Positions 54,580-63,566 of a stretch of 64,000 nucleotides of DNA are shown piece after piece; the first letter of the stretch is position 1; each line of letters begins with the position of its first letter. Below the pieces are notes generated by a model. The model ran no database searches. It worked only from the letters and a program-made list of their open reading frames with translations, and was not told the DNA's origin. The DNA is taken from assembly GCA_963663495.1 (NCBI GenBank), contig OY760427.1, positions 1,860,001-1,924,000 of the forward strand, given 5' to 3'. Source of the stretch: G963663495 sp963663495 (GTDB lineage Bacteria; Bacteroidota; Rhodothermia; Rhodothermales; Bin80). Both the position numbers and the translations under genes were made by a program.

Positions 54580-56283
54580 ATGGAAGTATTTACGGCAGTG
54601 CAAGGATTTATTGACGATCTCATCAAGTATCCCCTTCTGGTGATGCTTCTGGGGACTGGAGTTTTTCTAACGCTCCGTTTGGGATTCATTCAGTTCCGGC
54701 GCCTCGGTCATGGGGTGGCTGTGACCATGGGTAAGTACGACGACCCGGACGACCCGGGTGATGTATCCCATTTTCAGGCGCTAACTACGGCGCTATCTGC
54801 AACGGTCGGCATCGGCAATATTGCAGGTGTAGCGATTGCAATTCACTGGGGTGGGCCGGGGGCCATTTTCTGGATGTGGATAACTGCGCTCCTTGGCATG
54901 ACCACGAAATTTACGGAGGTGACGCTTGCACAGCGCTTCAGAGTTCTGGAGAAGTCTGACGATGACATGGTAGGTACGGTCTCCGGCGGCCCCATGTATT
55001 ATATCGAGCGGGGCCTTGGCCTGAAGTTCAAACCGCTCGCCGTTTTTGTAGCGTTTGCCTTGATGGTAACGGCCTTCCTTACCGGGAATGCTATTCAGGC
55101 CAACACCGTGGCAGACCTGATGGAGTCCGAGTTTACTATACCGGTTTGGATTACTGGTTTAGTGACCGCCGCCGTCGTGGCTATGGTCATTCTGGGCGGT
55201 ATTCGGCGGATAGGCCGTGTCACAGGCATTCTCGCTCCTGCGATGGCCGTGATTTATGTCTTCGGCGGATTGGTCATTCTCGGGATTCACTACGATGGCA
55301 TCCTTCCTGCCTTCGGGCTGATTTTCTCTGAAGCATTCAATCCTACTGCCGGCGTTGCCGGAACGGGAATAGGTATTCTCATGCAGACGCTGCTCTGGGG
55401 GGTTCGCCGCGGATTGTTTTCGAATGAAGCCGGTCAGGGATCGGCTTCTATTGCGCATTCTGCGGCAAAGACGCAGGAGCCGGTTTCCGAGGGAGTGGTT
55501 GCGCTGCTTGAGCCATTCATTGATACGATTGTGATCTGCACCATTACTGCGCTGGTAGTGCTTAGTACGGGTGTATGGAATGACACGAGGCCAACAGAAA
55601 TTACTCTGGGGGGCGGGGATTTGTCGTATGTGGAAGAGACGGACGTGGGATATGTGTCCTTGGGCGTGCAGCCTGAGGAGATTGTGGTCGTAGGGGGGAA
55701 CCAGGCGTCCAGTGCTGCGATGCTGGCGTGGCACGAGGTACCGGTATTCGAGCTGTACATCGACGAGGAGCATACGCAACCGTTTTCAGGTCGCATCATG
55801 CCGGGGTCGGGTTCTGCTGTCGGGGAGGACGGTACGACGTACAATAGCCTGTATGGCCCGGCGGTGGAGAGCGGTGCTCCACTTACGGCATTTGGGTTCT
55901 CGGTAGGCTTGGGGTATCTCGGTAACATCATCGTTATTATCAGCGTGCTGATGTTTGGTATTTCAACGGCGATCTCCTGGAGCTACTACGGAGATCGCTG
56001 TGCCAACTATCTGTTTGGGCATCGCGCGATCCTCGTGTATAAGCTGGTGTTCGTCGGTATGCATTTTGTGGGGGCTGTGACGGATCTGAACACCATTTGG
56101 AGTCTCGGCGACACGGCGCTGTCGCTGGTAACGATTCCGAATGTGCTGGCGTTGCTGCTATTGTCCGGTGTTGTTAAGAAGCTGGCGGACGACTACTTCA
56201 AGGATTTCGGGGGCGGGGTCACTAGGGAGGAATACCTGGTGAAGGCGCGCGACCGGCAAGCAAGGAAGGAGGTGGCAAATTAA
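54580..56283 (+). CDS. AGCS-family sodium:alanine (amino acid) symporter with extra-membrane insert
   Basis: The 567-residue transporter shows AGCS motifs: TALSATVGIGNIAGVAIAI, GPGAIFWMWITALLGMTTKF and RRGLFSNEAGQGSASIAH. These place it with Na+/H+-coupled alanine/glycine carriers. Between the helix ending VLSTGVW and the one starting GFSVGLGYLG lies a beta-rich insert of about 110 residues (about 330-440). It is full of acidic and Gly residues and not seen in the standard family. The final helices and cytosolic tail are normal. An NhaC-type antiporter follows, suggesting a shared role in Na+ economy. Confidence 0.9.
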   Translation: MEVFTAVQGFIDDLIKYPLLVMLLGTGVFLTLRLGFIQFRRLGHGVAVTMGKYDDPDDPGDVSHFQALTTALSATVGIGNIAGVAIAIHWGGPGAIFWMWITALLGMTTKFTEVTLAQRFRVLEKSDDDMVGTVSGGPMYYIERGLGLKFKPLAVFVAFALMVTAFLTGNAIQANTVADLMESEFTIPVWITGLVTAAVVAMVILGGIRRIGRVTGILAPAMAVIYVFGGLVILGIHYDGILPAFGLIFSEAFNPTAGVAGTGIGILMQTLLWGVRRGLFSNEAGQGSASIAHSAAKTQEPVSEGVVALLEPFIDTIVICTITALVVLSTGVWNDTRPTEITLGGGDLSYVEETDVGYVSLGVQPEEIVVVGGNQASSAAMLAWHEVPVFELYIDEEHTQPFSGRIMPGSGSAVGEDGTTYNSLYGPAVESGAPLTAFGFSVGLGYLGNIIVIISVLMFGISTAISWSYYGDRCANYLFGHRAILVYKLVFVGMHFVGAVTDLNTIWSLGDTALSLVTIPNVLALLLLSGVVKKLADDYFKDFGGGVTREEYLVKARDRQARKEVAN

Positions 56284-56342
56284 ATCGTTCGGTGGGAGGC
56301 GGATAGATTGGTTTCAATTGTGTGATATGCTGTTAGTGCCTT

Positions 56343-57812
56343 ATGACTGAAAAGCCGCACCGCACGCCGTCCCTGCTTCAGGCCGCTATTCCCGTCCTGG
56401 TGCTGATAGGGTTGCTCTCTGCTTCGGTCATGCTATTCGGGCAGGACTCATCTTACGGGCCGAACCAGATTGTCCTGATCATTACGGCTATGGTGGCCGC
56501 CGTTGTCGGGCTGCGTCTCGGTTTTTCGTGGCGTACGCTGCAGGATGCCATGGTACACGGTGTTTCTCTCGCTATGGGTGCCATCTTCATCCTGCTGGTT
56601 GTGGGCGCGCTGATCGGCACATGGATCATGTCCGGCATTGTACCGACGATGATCTACTACGGGCTGCAGATTCTGAATCCGACGGTCTTTTATGCTGCCG
56701 GTTGCATCATTTGTGCATTGGTTGCGGTGGCTTCGGGGAGTTCGTGGACCACGGCTAGTACGATAGGCATCGCGCTGATTGGCATTGCTGCGGCTTTCGG
56801 CCTTAACTTGGGAATTGCAGCGGGTGCGGTGATTTCCGGGTCCTACTTTGGTGATAAGCTGTCGCCGCTTTCGGACACGACGAACCTTGCTCCGGCGATG
56901 GTTGGCACCGACCTGTTTACGCACATCCGGCATATGCTGTGGACTACTATTCCCAGCTTTGTCATTGCGTTGGTACTGTATACCATGATCGGTGTGTTTG
57001 GCCCTGCCCCTGACCAGGAAATAGGGTTGGAGGTCATGCTTGAGGCGCTGGATGGCGGCTTCACCATTGCATGGTACCTGCTGCTTCCGGTCTTGGCGGT
57101 GCTATATATCATATACAAGAAGGTGCCTGCCTTTCCTGCGCTGCTGATAGGTGCCCTGCTGGGAGGATTGTTTGCGGTGTTATTTCAGCAGGATGTCGTG
57201 CTTACGTATGTCGGCGAGACGGAGCTGCCGCGCGCTGTTGCGCTGCTTAAGGGTGTTTGGATGGCCCTCTTTACTTCGTTCGTTGCGGAGACAGGTAATG
57301 CCGACCTGAATGAGCTGTTATCCCGCGGTGGCATGTCCAGCATGTTGAATACAATTTGGCTGATAGTTTCTGCAATGATGTTTGGGGCGGTGATGGAAAA
57401 GACCGGGATGCTGGGTGTGTTGGCTGCGCGGGTGCTCCAGACGGCGCACAGCACCGGGCGGTTGATACTGGCTACGCTTGCGACCAGTGTGGGTACCAAC
57501 GTTGTAGCATCGGACCAGTACATATCCATTGTGGTGCCCGGGCGCATGTTTCGGGCCGAGTTTGAGCGCCGGGGATTAGACCCGCGCAACCTGTCCAGGG
57601 CGCTGGAGGATTCGGGTACGCTGACCTCGGCCCTGGTTCCCTGGAACACATGCGGTGCTTTTATGGCTTCAACGCTTGGTGTCGCTACGGTGGTGTATCT
57701 CCCTTTTGCATTCTTTAATTATTTATGCCCTGTCATTTCTGCGGTCTACGGGTTCACGGGCTTCAGCATCGTGAAGGTGGAATCCGAGCTGGAGGTTGCC
57801 GGACAGGTTTAG
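56343..57812 (+). CDS. nhaC: NhaC-family Na+/H+ antiporter
   Basis: The 489-residue product has about 12 hydrophobic helices. NhaC features include ASGSSWTTASTIGIALIGIA and the signature GDKLSPLSDTTNLAP, then EDSGTLTSALVPWNTCGA near the C-terminus, matching the second conserved loop. It would exchange Na+ for H+ and restore the sodium gradient used by the neighbouring AGCS symporter; that link is inferred from adjacency. The start is ATG 56343, 59 nt after the symporter stop. Confidence 0.92.
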   Translation: MTEKPHRTPSLLQAAIPVLVLIGLLSASVMLFGQDSSYGPNQIVLIITAMVAAVVGLRLGFSWRTLQDAMVHGVSLAMGAIFILLVVGALIGTWIMSGIVPTMIYYGLQILNPTVFYAAGCIICALVAVASGSSWTTASTIGIALIGIAAAFGLNLGIAAGAVISGSYFGDKLSPLSDTTNLAPAMVGTDLFTHIRHMLWTTIPSFVIALVLYTMIGVFGPAPDQEIGLEVMLEALDGGFTIAWYLLLPVLAVLYIIYKKVPAFPALLIGALLGGLFAVLFQQDVVLTYVGETELPRAVALLKGVWMALFTSFVAETGNADLNELLSRGGMSSMLNTIWLIVSAMMFGAVMEKTGMLGVLAARVLQTAHSTGRLILATLATSVGTNVVASDQYISIVVPGRMFRAEFERRGLDPRNLSRALEDSGTLTSALVPWNTCGAFMASTLGVATVVYLPFAFFNYLCPVISAVYGFTGFSIVKVESELEVAGQV

Positions 57813-58656
57813 CGCGTTCGGCAAGTCGGTCCTTGCATAGATTGATAGGGAGGTCCTCGCCTGCATTTTCCGGGATGGGCGCGCCCGCCTTTCTACCAGC
57901 GTGCTCCATGGGACTTTCTGGCTGAGGCTGTGAATCCTCAACCGAGCTACGACATGGGATGATGTACGCGCGACACTTGCGGTATTCAAGCGAAGTGGGA
58001 AGACGGCGGAGTGGTACCGGGGCTGATCCTGAAGATGGGTCAGGAGCACCACCGCACTCCAGCCTACGGTTATGCAGGCGTACGCAATGGGCAGCAGACC
58101 GAACGCTTTATTCGCGGTCGCCATCACGGCGGACCGCCCAGCGCTTGGCCATAGGTATGCGCCCGCCCAGACCCGCCCCGGCCGGGGCGGGTCTGGGGTG
58201 TCGTGTTGGCGCAGGAAGGCGGTTGCGGTTTCCGCGCAGGGTTGGTTATCGACCCTGTGCTTGCCTACCGACAAAGGTTGATCAGAATGGGGCTTGCCAT
58301 TGAGCGCGATGCGGAGCGGCCATGCCAGGAAACAGCGCTGGATCCGGGCAGCAATCGCAGGCCTCTCTGTGCGATTTGGAAGGCTATACCAGGGAAGCCA
58401 CTAACGAGAATCCACATGGCAACGCTGCACGCAATTGCCTCCACGATGCTTGAGCGCTTGCCATGACCGGGTACCGCTATTGCTCACAGCCCCAAACCGC
58501 CGGGTAGTGCAACATGCACACTAGGCCCACGGTAAAAGGCAGATCAAACCAGCTGGTCCAAGCCATAGCAATTGCAGTCCACCATCATCATGCGCTGTTG
58601 CATGCGGGTATATCATTTGGACCCGTTGGTTTCCTAACAGGTGAGGCGGAACGCCA
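57813..58656. other. 844-bp stretch without a recognisable gene
   Basis: No frame has convincing protein character and no RNA gene is visible. The main structure is a perfect 32-bp palindrome at 58166-58197. The region may contain the terminator for the AGCS-nhaC unit and the ribH promoter. Confidence 0.5.
58166..58197. repeat. Perfect 32-bp GC-rich palindrome
   Basis: Each 16-base half reads CCCAGACCCGCCCCGG to the centre, then its exact reverse complement with no loop. It lies about 350 bp after nhaC and 460 bp before ribH, in non-coding sequence. It could be a terminator or a protein-binding site. Confidence 0.6.
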
Positions 58657-59148
58657 ATGTTTGCCAGCAGCCCGATACGTGCAAGGACAACCCAATCAGT
58701 GGTAAAGAAGCCAAATATAGCTATAGTGGTTAGCGGCTACTATCAGACTATAGCAGATTCATTGTTTGAGGGCGCGATGGGGGTTCTTCTGTCTCGCGGA
58801 ATTACGGAGTCAGATGTACGTGTGGTATCCTGTCCGGGGGCATTTGAAGTTCCCCTTGCCGCACAAGAATTGGCCAAAACGGGGATTTACGATGCGGTTA
58901 TTTGCCTAGGCTGTGTTATTAAGGGTGAAACCTATCACTTTGAGGTAATAGCCGAAGCGGTGACACAAGCGATCATGCGGGTAGGACTGGAGACCTCCAT
59001 TCCTGTCAGTTTCGGTGTGTTAACGCCTGATACGTACATGCAGGCAGCAGAGCGCGCATCTGTCCGGTCCGGCAACAAGGGTGGTGAAGCCGCTTTAGCA
59101 GCGTTGGAAATGATAGATCAGTTGGCCAAGCTGCGTGCGGCACAGTGA
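58657..59148 (+). CDS. ribH: 6,7-dimethyl-8-ribityllumazine synthase
   Basis: RibH condenses ribitylaminouracil with dihydroxybutanone phosphate in riboflavin synthesis. The product shows IAIVVSGYYQTIADSLFEGA, the substrate loop CPGAFEVPLAAQELA, and the catalytic His in GETYHFEVIAEAVTQA, then PVSFGVLTPDT and GNKGGEAALAALEM. The residue before the catalytic His is Tyr, where Pro is common. ATG 58657 has AGGTGAGG upstream; a GTG at 58699 is also possible. The TGA overlaps the GTG of the next gene (GTGA). Confidence 0.92.
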   Translation: MFASSPIRARTTQSVVKKPNIAIVVSGYYQTIADSLFEGAMGVLLSRGITESDVRVVSCPGAFEVPLAAQELAKTGIYDAVICLGCVIKGETYHFEVIAEAVTQAIMRVGLETSIPVSFGVLTPDTYMQAAERASVRSGNKGGEAALAALEMIDQLAKLRAAQ

Positions 59149-61490
59149 TTTGTGCTGTCATTCAGATATTGGCGTTCATCGGTGTCGTTGTTACTGCCTG
59201 GCCGATCTATGGGTTTCAGCAATGGGTAGCACACACCCCGATGCGTAATGTGCAGGCGATGGTTCCTGCAGGAGATATGGTTTGGGCTGCGACCTCGGGA
59301 GGCGTTTTTAGCTACCACACGGTATCGGGTGAGATCGGTCGCTACGATGTTACAGACGGGTTGTATGATGTTCAACCACAGGTAATCTCTTACGATGCCG
59401 GCCGCAACGTCGTGTGGATGGGGTATGTGGATGGCGTGTTAGATGCCTTGGATGTAGCGTCCGGGAGTATCACCACTTTTTTTGACATTCACCGCAGCAC
59501 ACGATTCCCATCCCCTGAGATTCTTCGCCTCGCGGTACTGGGAGATTCTCTGCTGGCTGCTACTTCGTTCGGATTGGTAGTTTTTGACCTTGATCGACGG
59601 GAGGTGCGGGACACGTACAGCCAGTTCGGTACCTTAGCGGCAGGCTCGGCAGTAAGGGACCTGATGATCGCAGCATTGCCTGATGATAGTCGAGGCCTGT
59701 GGCTCGCCTTGGAGGGTGGCCTTGCCTTCGCTGCGCTCTCTACGGTGAATCTTCAGGACCCCGACTCCTGGACAGTGGAGCAGACCGTGCGGCCTTCAAG
59801 GAGTCTTGAGGCGATTGACATGTTTGGTCGTATTGTGTACGTAGGGACTGATCGGGGTTTGGGGCGGCGTACATCCGCAGGTACATATGAAATTGTTGAC
59901 GGGCTGCCCGCGCGGCCTATAACAGACTTAGCTGTGCTATCGGATCGACTGTTGGCCATTGACGCTTTCAAACTCTATGCAGTACGCGAGGGTGGCACAA
60001 CGGTAGTGTTGGCCGACGGATACCTGGGTCTGCAGTCGGTTGTCGCAGAGGCGGACGGGATGGCTTGGGTTGCAGACTCGGAGCGCGGTATCAATCAGTA
60101 TGTGGTCCGTGATGGTACACAGCGAGCGGAGCTGCGAATGGGGGATATCTTTCCTGGTGGCCCATTTGATAGTCCTTTTGGTGATCTCGCCGTTGATGCT
60201 GCCGGTGGGATCTGGGCGACTGCTGTGGAATCGGTGGAGGAAGGAGGCTTTTATCATATGGCGGCGGATGGGACATGGACCAACTTCAGTAGCCGGTTTA
60301 ATGAAGAACTTGGTGATCACGGCAACTTCCTTCAGGTACATGTCGATCCGTCGGGCAACTCGTGGGTTGCGTCGCGCGGAAGCGGTCTCGCCGTTGTCCG
60401 TTCAGACGGGGAGCTGGAGGTGTACGACCAAGACAATTCATCACTTCTGCCTGCAGCAGGTACGTCCGGGTTCGTAATTGTCGGTGGAGTGGGTTCCAAC
60501 CAGGATGGGGGGGTATGGGTGACCAACACTACCGCGTCACGCCCGCTTCATTTTCGAACGCGGGACGGGGAATGGACCAGCCTTCCTGCGCCCGACTGCA
60601 GTGGAACGCCTCCGACCACGGCATTCGGGGATCTGTTGGTGGACTCAAGCGGGCTCCTGTGGATTCTGGTCCAGGACATTGGTAACCTGCGCTTAACGCG
60701 TGGGATCGTGGTCTTGGACACGAACGACACGCCGGGGGACCCGACGGATGATATATGCCAGTTTATTGGGAGAGAGGGGGCGCTCGGCCGCGGTCTGCCG
60801 AGCGTGCGCATCCATAGCGTGGCAGAGGATCGTGTGGGTCGGATTTGGGTGGCGACCGATGAAGGACCTGCGTTTTTTGTAGCGGGTGCGGGGGCTGCTT
60901 CGGATCCGTCGCTAGAAGCTTCATGGCCCATATGGTCAAGCCGACAGGAAGCGAGTTTCGTCTTGCATGATTTGCCGGTAGTAGGCATTACTACGGATCC
61001 CTCCAATCGTCTATGGATGGCCACGCGCGAGGGAGCGTATCTGGTAGAAGAGACGAACAATTTTGACCTTGTGCACCGTTTCACCACGCGAAGCTCCCCT
61101 ATATTGTCCAACGTTGTCAATACCATCGCGGTTGATGGGGCATCAGGACGCGTATTTATTAGTACGGACCGAGGGCTGGTGACCTACGACGGAGATGCGA
61201 TTGATCCTGTTGAAAATGTGCAGCGTCTATTCATTTATCCGAATCCGGTAGTCATAGCGGGGGATGCGGATCCGGACATTTACATTGAAGGGCTGATTAA
61301 GGAAACCGACATTCGAATCATGTCTGTTAGTGGCGAGCTTGTCGGGCAGATTGCCGGGAGCGGGGGACGCGCACGCTGGAATGCGCGGGACGAGGATGGT
61401 CGGCTTGTGCCTTCGGGTACCTACATTGTGGCTGCGGTAGGACGTAATGGCGAGGGTACAGCGTTTGGCAAAGTAGCAATCATTCGTTAG
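59145..61490 (+). CDS. PorZ-like beta-propeller protein with type IX-like C-terminal domain
   Basis: The 781-residue product starts at GTG 59145, overlapping ribH, with a short hydrophobic signal (about 5-20). The body is made of two-component-regulator-type propeller blades, for example GDMVWAATSGGVFSY, GRNVVWMGYVDG, GRIWVATDEGPAFF and NRLWMATREGAYLV. The tail reads FIYPNPVV … IRIMSVSGELVG … RWNARDEDGRLVPSGTYIV, the fold of type IX secretion C-terminal domains. This combination matches PorZ, which delivers A-LPS to the type IX sortase complex. The exact orthology is inferred. Confidence 0.72.
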   Translation: MICAVIQILAFIGVVVTAWPIYGFQQWVAHTPMRNVQAMVPAGDMVWAATSGGVFSYHTVSGEIGRYDVTDGLYDVQPQVISYDAGRNVVWMGYVDGVLDALDVASGSITTFFDIHRSTRFPSPEILRLAVLGDSLLAATSFGLVVFDLDRREVRDTYSQFGTLAAGSAVRDLMIAALPDDSRGLWLALEGGLAFAALSTVNLQDPDSWTVEQTVRPSRSLEAIDMFGRIVYVGTDRGLGRRTSAGTYEIVDGLPARPITDLAVLSDRLLAIDAFKLYAVREGGTTVVLADGYLGLQSVVAEADGMAWVADSERGINQYVVRDGTQRAELRMGDIFPGGPFDSPFGDLAVDAAGGIWATAVESVEEGGFYHMAADGTWTNFSSRFNEELGDHGNFLQVHVDPSGNSWVASRGSGLAVVRSDGELEVYDQDNSSLLPAAGTSGFVIVGGVGSNQDGGVWVTNTTASRPLHFRTRDGEWTSLPAPDCSGTPPTTAFGDLLVDSSGLLWILVQDIGNLRLTRGIVVLDTNDTPGDPTDDICQFIGREGALGRGLPSVRIHSVAEDRVGRIWVATDEGPAFFVAGAGAASDPSLEASWPIWSSRQEASFVLHDLPVVGITTDPSNRLWMATREGAYLVEETNNFDLVHRFTTRSSPILSNVVNTIAVDGASGRVFISTDRGLVTYDGDAIDPVENVQRLFIYPNPVVIAGDADPDIYIEGLIKETDIRIMSVSGELVGQIAGSGGRARWNARDEDGRLVPSGTYIVAAVGRNGEGTAFGKVAIIR

Positions 61491-61554
61491 CGCCGCAGGG
61501 CCGGTTCTCCGGGTGGTTTGCGGTGCGTTTCTGGACAGTGAAGGTAAGCGTGCG

Positions 61555-61665
61555 GTGAAGTACAGGGTAGCGGGCTTTTTGGCGGTTTTGGCGGGTACAG
61601 TGTGGTTGGAAGGAGGAGAGCATGTGGGCTTGCCCGATCTGGACGATTCGGCGTCCGGCAGCTAG
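61555..61665 (+). CDS. Possible truncated secreted protein, 36 aa
   Basis: A GTG at 61555 opens a short frame with a signal-peptide-like start (KYRVAGFLAVLAGTVW), then GLPDLDDSASGS before TAG. It may be the 5' end of a gene lost when the IS66 and IS1634 remnants accumulated, or chance coding. Confidence 0.25.
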   Translation: MKYRVAGFLAVLAGTVWLEGGEHVGLPDLDDSASGS

Positions 61666-61676
61666 GCGGCCTTACC

Positions 61677-62338
61677 CTAGTGGGCTTGCCGTGCCTGTTT
61701 CCAATGATGGGGCAATAGCGCTGCTATGTCCTCGGCAGGATGTGTCGGGATGCGCTGGAATACTTCCATGAGCCATTCCATTGGGTTGACATCGTGGAAT
61801 TTGCAGGTTCCAAGGAGCGAATAGACCACGGCACCCCGCTGGGATGCATCATGGGATCCTGCGAACATGTAGTTCTTCCTACCAATAGCCAGTGGCCGTA
61901 TCGCATTCTCAACCAGGTTATTGTCCAACTCCACACGGCCCTCATCCAGATATCGGGTCAGCCTTTGCCAACGGCCAAGCGTGTACTGGGTCGCCTTGGC
62001 CCACGGGCTCTTGGGTAAACCATTATTCACCTCCAGCCACGGCTTCAGCTCCTCCAGTACAGGTCCGGCCCGTTCCTGTCGCAGTTGCTGACGAACATCC
62101 GCACTCGCACCCGTTTTGCGTAGCCAACGCTCTATGAGGTAGAGCTTGCGTATCTCCTTCAACACATGCGCGGCCTTATCCGGCTCGTACGTCTTGCAGT
62201 CGAAGAACTTGCGCCGGGCATGCGCCATGCATGCGTAGAGCGTTACGGATGGGTCCGCATCAAAGATGTCGTAAGCTACATACCCGTCTGTCTGTAGCAA
62301 TCCCTCATACCCGTGCAAAAACTCCACCGGACCCGCTG
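61677..62338 (-). pseudogene. IS66-family transposase TnpC, C-terminal remnant
   Basis: The frame carries GPVEFLHGYEG, LLQTDGYVAYDIFD, CMAHARRKFFDC, the catalytic-region LDNNLVENAIRPLAIGRKNY, and the tail LLPHHWKQARQAH. About 217 residues remain of a protein usually over 450, and the N-terminal half is missing. It is a different IS66 copy from the one at 39063, only moderately similar. At its broken end it abuts an IS1634 remnant on the other strand. Confidence 0.85.
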
Positions 62339-62564
62339 TTCATCACGGTACTGGCTTATCATGCTGCCCATCTGGTTCGCACCAGACTCAAGGAACACGG
62401 GATTCATGATAGTTGGGCGACGATCCGAGACAGGTTGAACAGGATTCGTCGGATTACGACCAAAGATGGTTAAGAACCAATATCGGTACCTGATCACGGA
62501 GGTGGATCAGGATCTGCCTCCGAGTATGGTACAGTTCTTTGCGGTACTGGGATTACGTGTATGA
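62332..62564 (+). pseudogene. IS1634-family transposase, C-terminal remnant
   Basis: PLFITVLAYHAAHLVRTRLK followed by EHGIHDSWATIRDRL and RRITTKDG matches the end of IS1634 transposases (…LFI.VLAYH..H.IRT.LK…SW…IR..L…). One extra T after the KDG codons gives a stop. In the next frame KNQYRYL … FFAVLGLRV follows, matching the normal family ending. The 5' part is gone, at the junction with the IS66 remnant. Confidence 0.7.
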
Positions 62565-63037
62565 TCCCGATGCGACCCGCACCGTGACCGAGCATGTGGA
62601 GGAAGCGAGTGCACCGGTGAGCCAGAAACCTCCAGACTCATGACGTATGGTCCCTTCACAACGGTTGAGATAGCGTACTCCAGATGGAGCCACCAGAGCT
62701 AGGTCCGATGGAAACGATCCGGGATAGATCGCGGCAAAACACCAGGTAATCAGGGACTCAGACCACCCTAAACCAACTCCAACCGATCCGGTAAATCTCA
62801 CCATCCATTGCTTCTGAAAAAACGGTCCAAATATGGCCACGGGAGAATCCCGTAGGTTAGTAGCACTACGAAATGGCGAACTTAGGCTAAGGAATCGGTC
62901 CTGAAATTGATCGGCTGTCGTGAAAACTGGATAGCAATGTATGCAGCCTCCTACATGCTCTAAGCAGATGTCCGCCATGAAATCATTTCGGTATTCTGCC
63001 CCAATGGATTAGTGCTACTCTACAGCTAATTAACGCC
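62565..63037. other. 473-bp stretch without a recognisable gene
   Basis: No frame has protein character, and no RNA, terminator or terminal inverted repeat is evident. It lies between transposase remnants and the 54-aa ORF. Confidence 0.45.
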
Positions 63038-63202
63038 ATGCGCATAGATAAATCCCCGAAGCCCGGTAACAAGATTCAGGAAACGAAACGCCCCGGCCGC
63101 CCCGTAACAAACGACATACTCAATATCCAACAATCCATCCCTACCACACCGGAAGAACTGGCGAAAGCCATCCTGTCCGCACCACCAAAGCACAAAAAGT
63201 AA
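63038..63202 (+). CDS. 54-aa basic protein with AT-hook-like motif, linked to the MITE family
   Basis: From ATG 63038 the frame encodes a basic N-terminal part with KRPGRPV, which resembles an AT-hook core (GRP flanked by basic residues). IQQSIPTTPEELAKAILSAP and PKHKK follow before TAA. The last 20 or so residues correspond to the antisense frame found in every MITE and TnpB left arm in the window (EKLAKAILSTPPKHKK). Here the frame has a full and different N-terminus, so it may be the parent gene. The function is not known; DNA binding is only suggested by the motif. Confidence 0.45.
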   Translation: MRIDKSPKPGNKIQETKRPGRPVTNDILNIQQSIPTTPEELAKAILSAPPKHKK

Positions 63203-63241
63203 CGCCTGCGAAAACGCGTGGCACTTAGCCATATAACTCCC
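63147..63241 (-). repeat. Isolated MITE/TnpB-element left end
   Basis: Read on minus from 63241, the sequence GGGAGTTATATGGCTAAG and the next 75 bases match the left arm of the TnpB elements. Similarity stops near 63147. No opposite end with a matching 8-bp flank (TTAGCTTG) was found nearby, so it is a partial element, or the source locus of the arm. Confidence 0.7.
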
Positions 63242-63403
63242 TTAGCTTGCGGTGCGTTGACGAGCGCGGAGATCTGCTGGACCAAGTCTAATCAGGTGAG
63301 CCTCAATACCCAAGGGTAGCGATCCTTCGTGCCGGATTTAGGTCGCACGGTGCAAGTTGTACGACATTAGTGTATTTATGCTTAGATTCCGTGCTGCGCG
63401 ATG

Positions 63404-63477
63404 GTGACCGTAGCTCAGGTGGTTAGAGCGCCAGGTTGTGGCCCTGGAGGTCGGGGGTTCAAGTCCCCTCGGTCACC
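63404..63477 (+). tRNA. tRNA-His (GTG anticodon)
   Basis: The acceptor arm is GTGACCG/CGGTCAC. The anticodon stem CCAGG/CCTGG encloses TTGTGGC, so the anticodon is GTG. The T arm GGGGG/CCCCT holds TTCAAGT. A G at 63403 can serve as the G-1 typical of tRNA-His, opposite the discriminator C at 63477. CCA is not encoded. Confidence 0.95.
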
Positions 63478-63490
63478 CTACCATCACCTT

Positions 63491-63566
63491 GCCGCGTTCG
63501 TCTAGGGGTCTAGGACGCCGGCCTTTCACGCCGGTAACACGGGTTCAAATCCCGTACGCGGTACCA
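63491..63566 (+). tRNA. tRNA-Glu (TTC anticodon)
   Basis: The acceptor arm is GCCGCGT/ACGCGGT, with a G-T pair at the end. The anticodon stem CCGGC/GCCGG encloses CTTTCAC, so the anticodon is TTC. The T arm ACGGG/CCCGT holds TTCAAAT. The 3' CCA is encoded. It lies 13 nt after tRNA-His. Confidence 0.95.

Noticed and set aside
63357..63380. A TTG…TATTTATG promoter of Bacteroidota type before the tRNA genes
   Set aside because: The spacing (13 nt) is too short for the TTTG/TAnnTTTG promoter and the match is weak.
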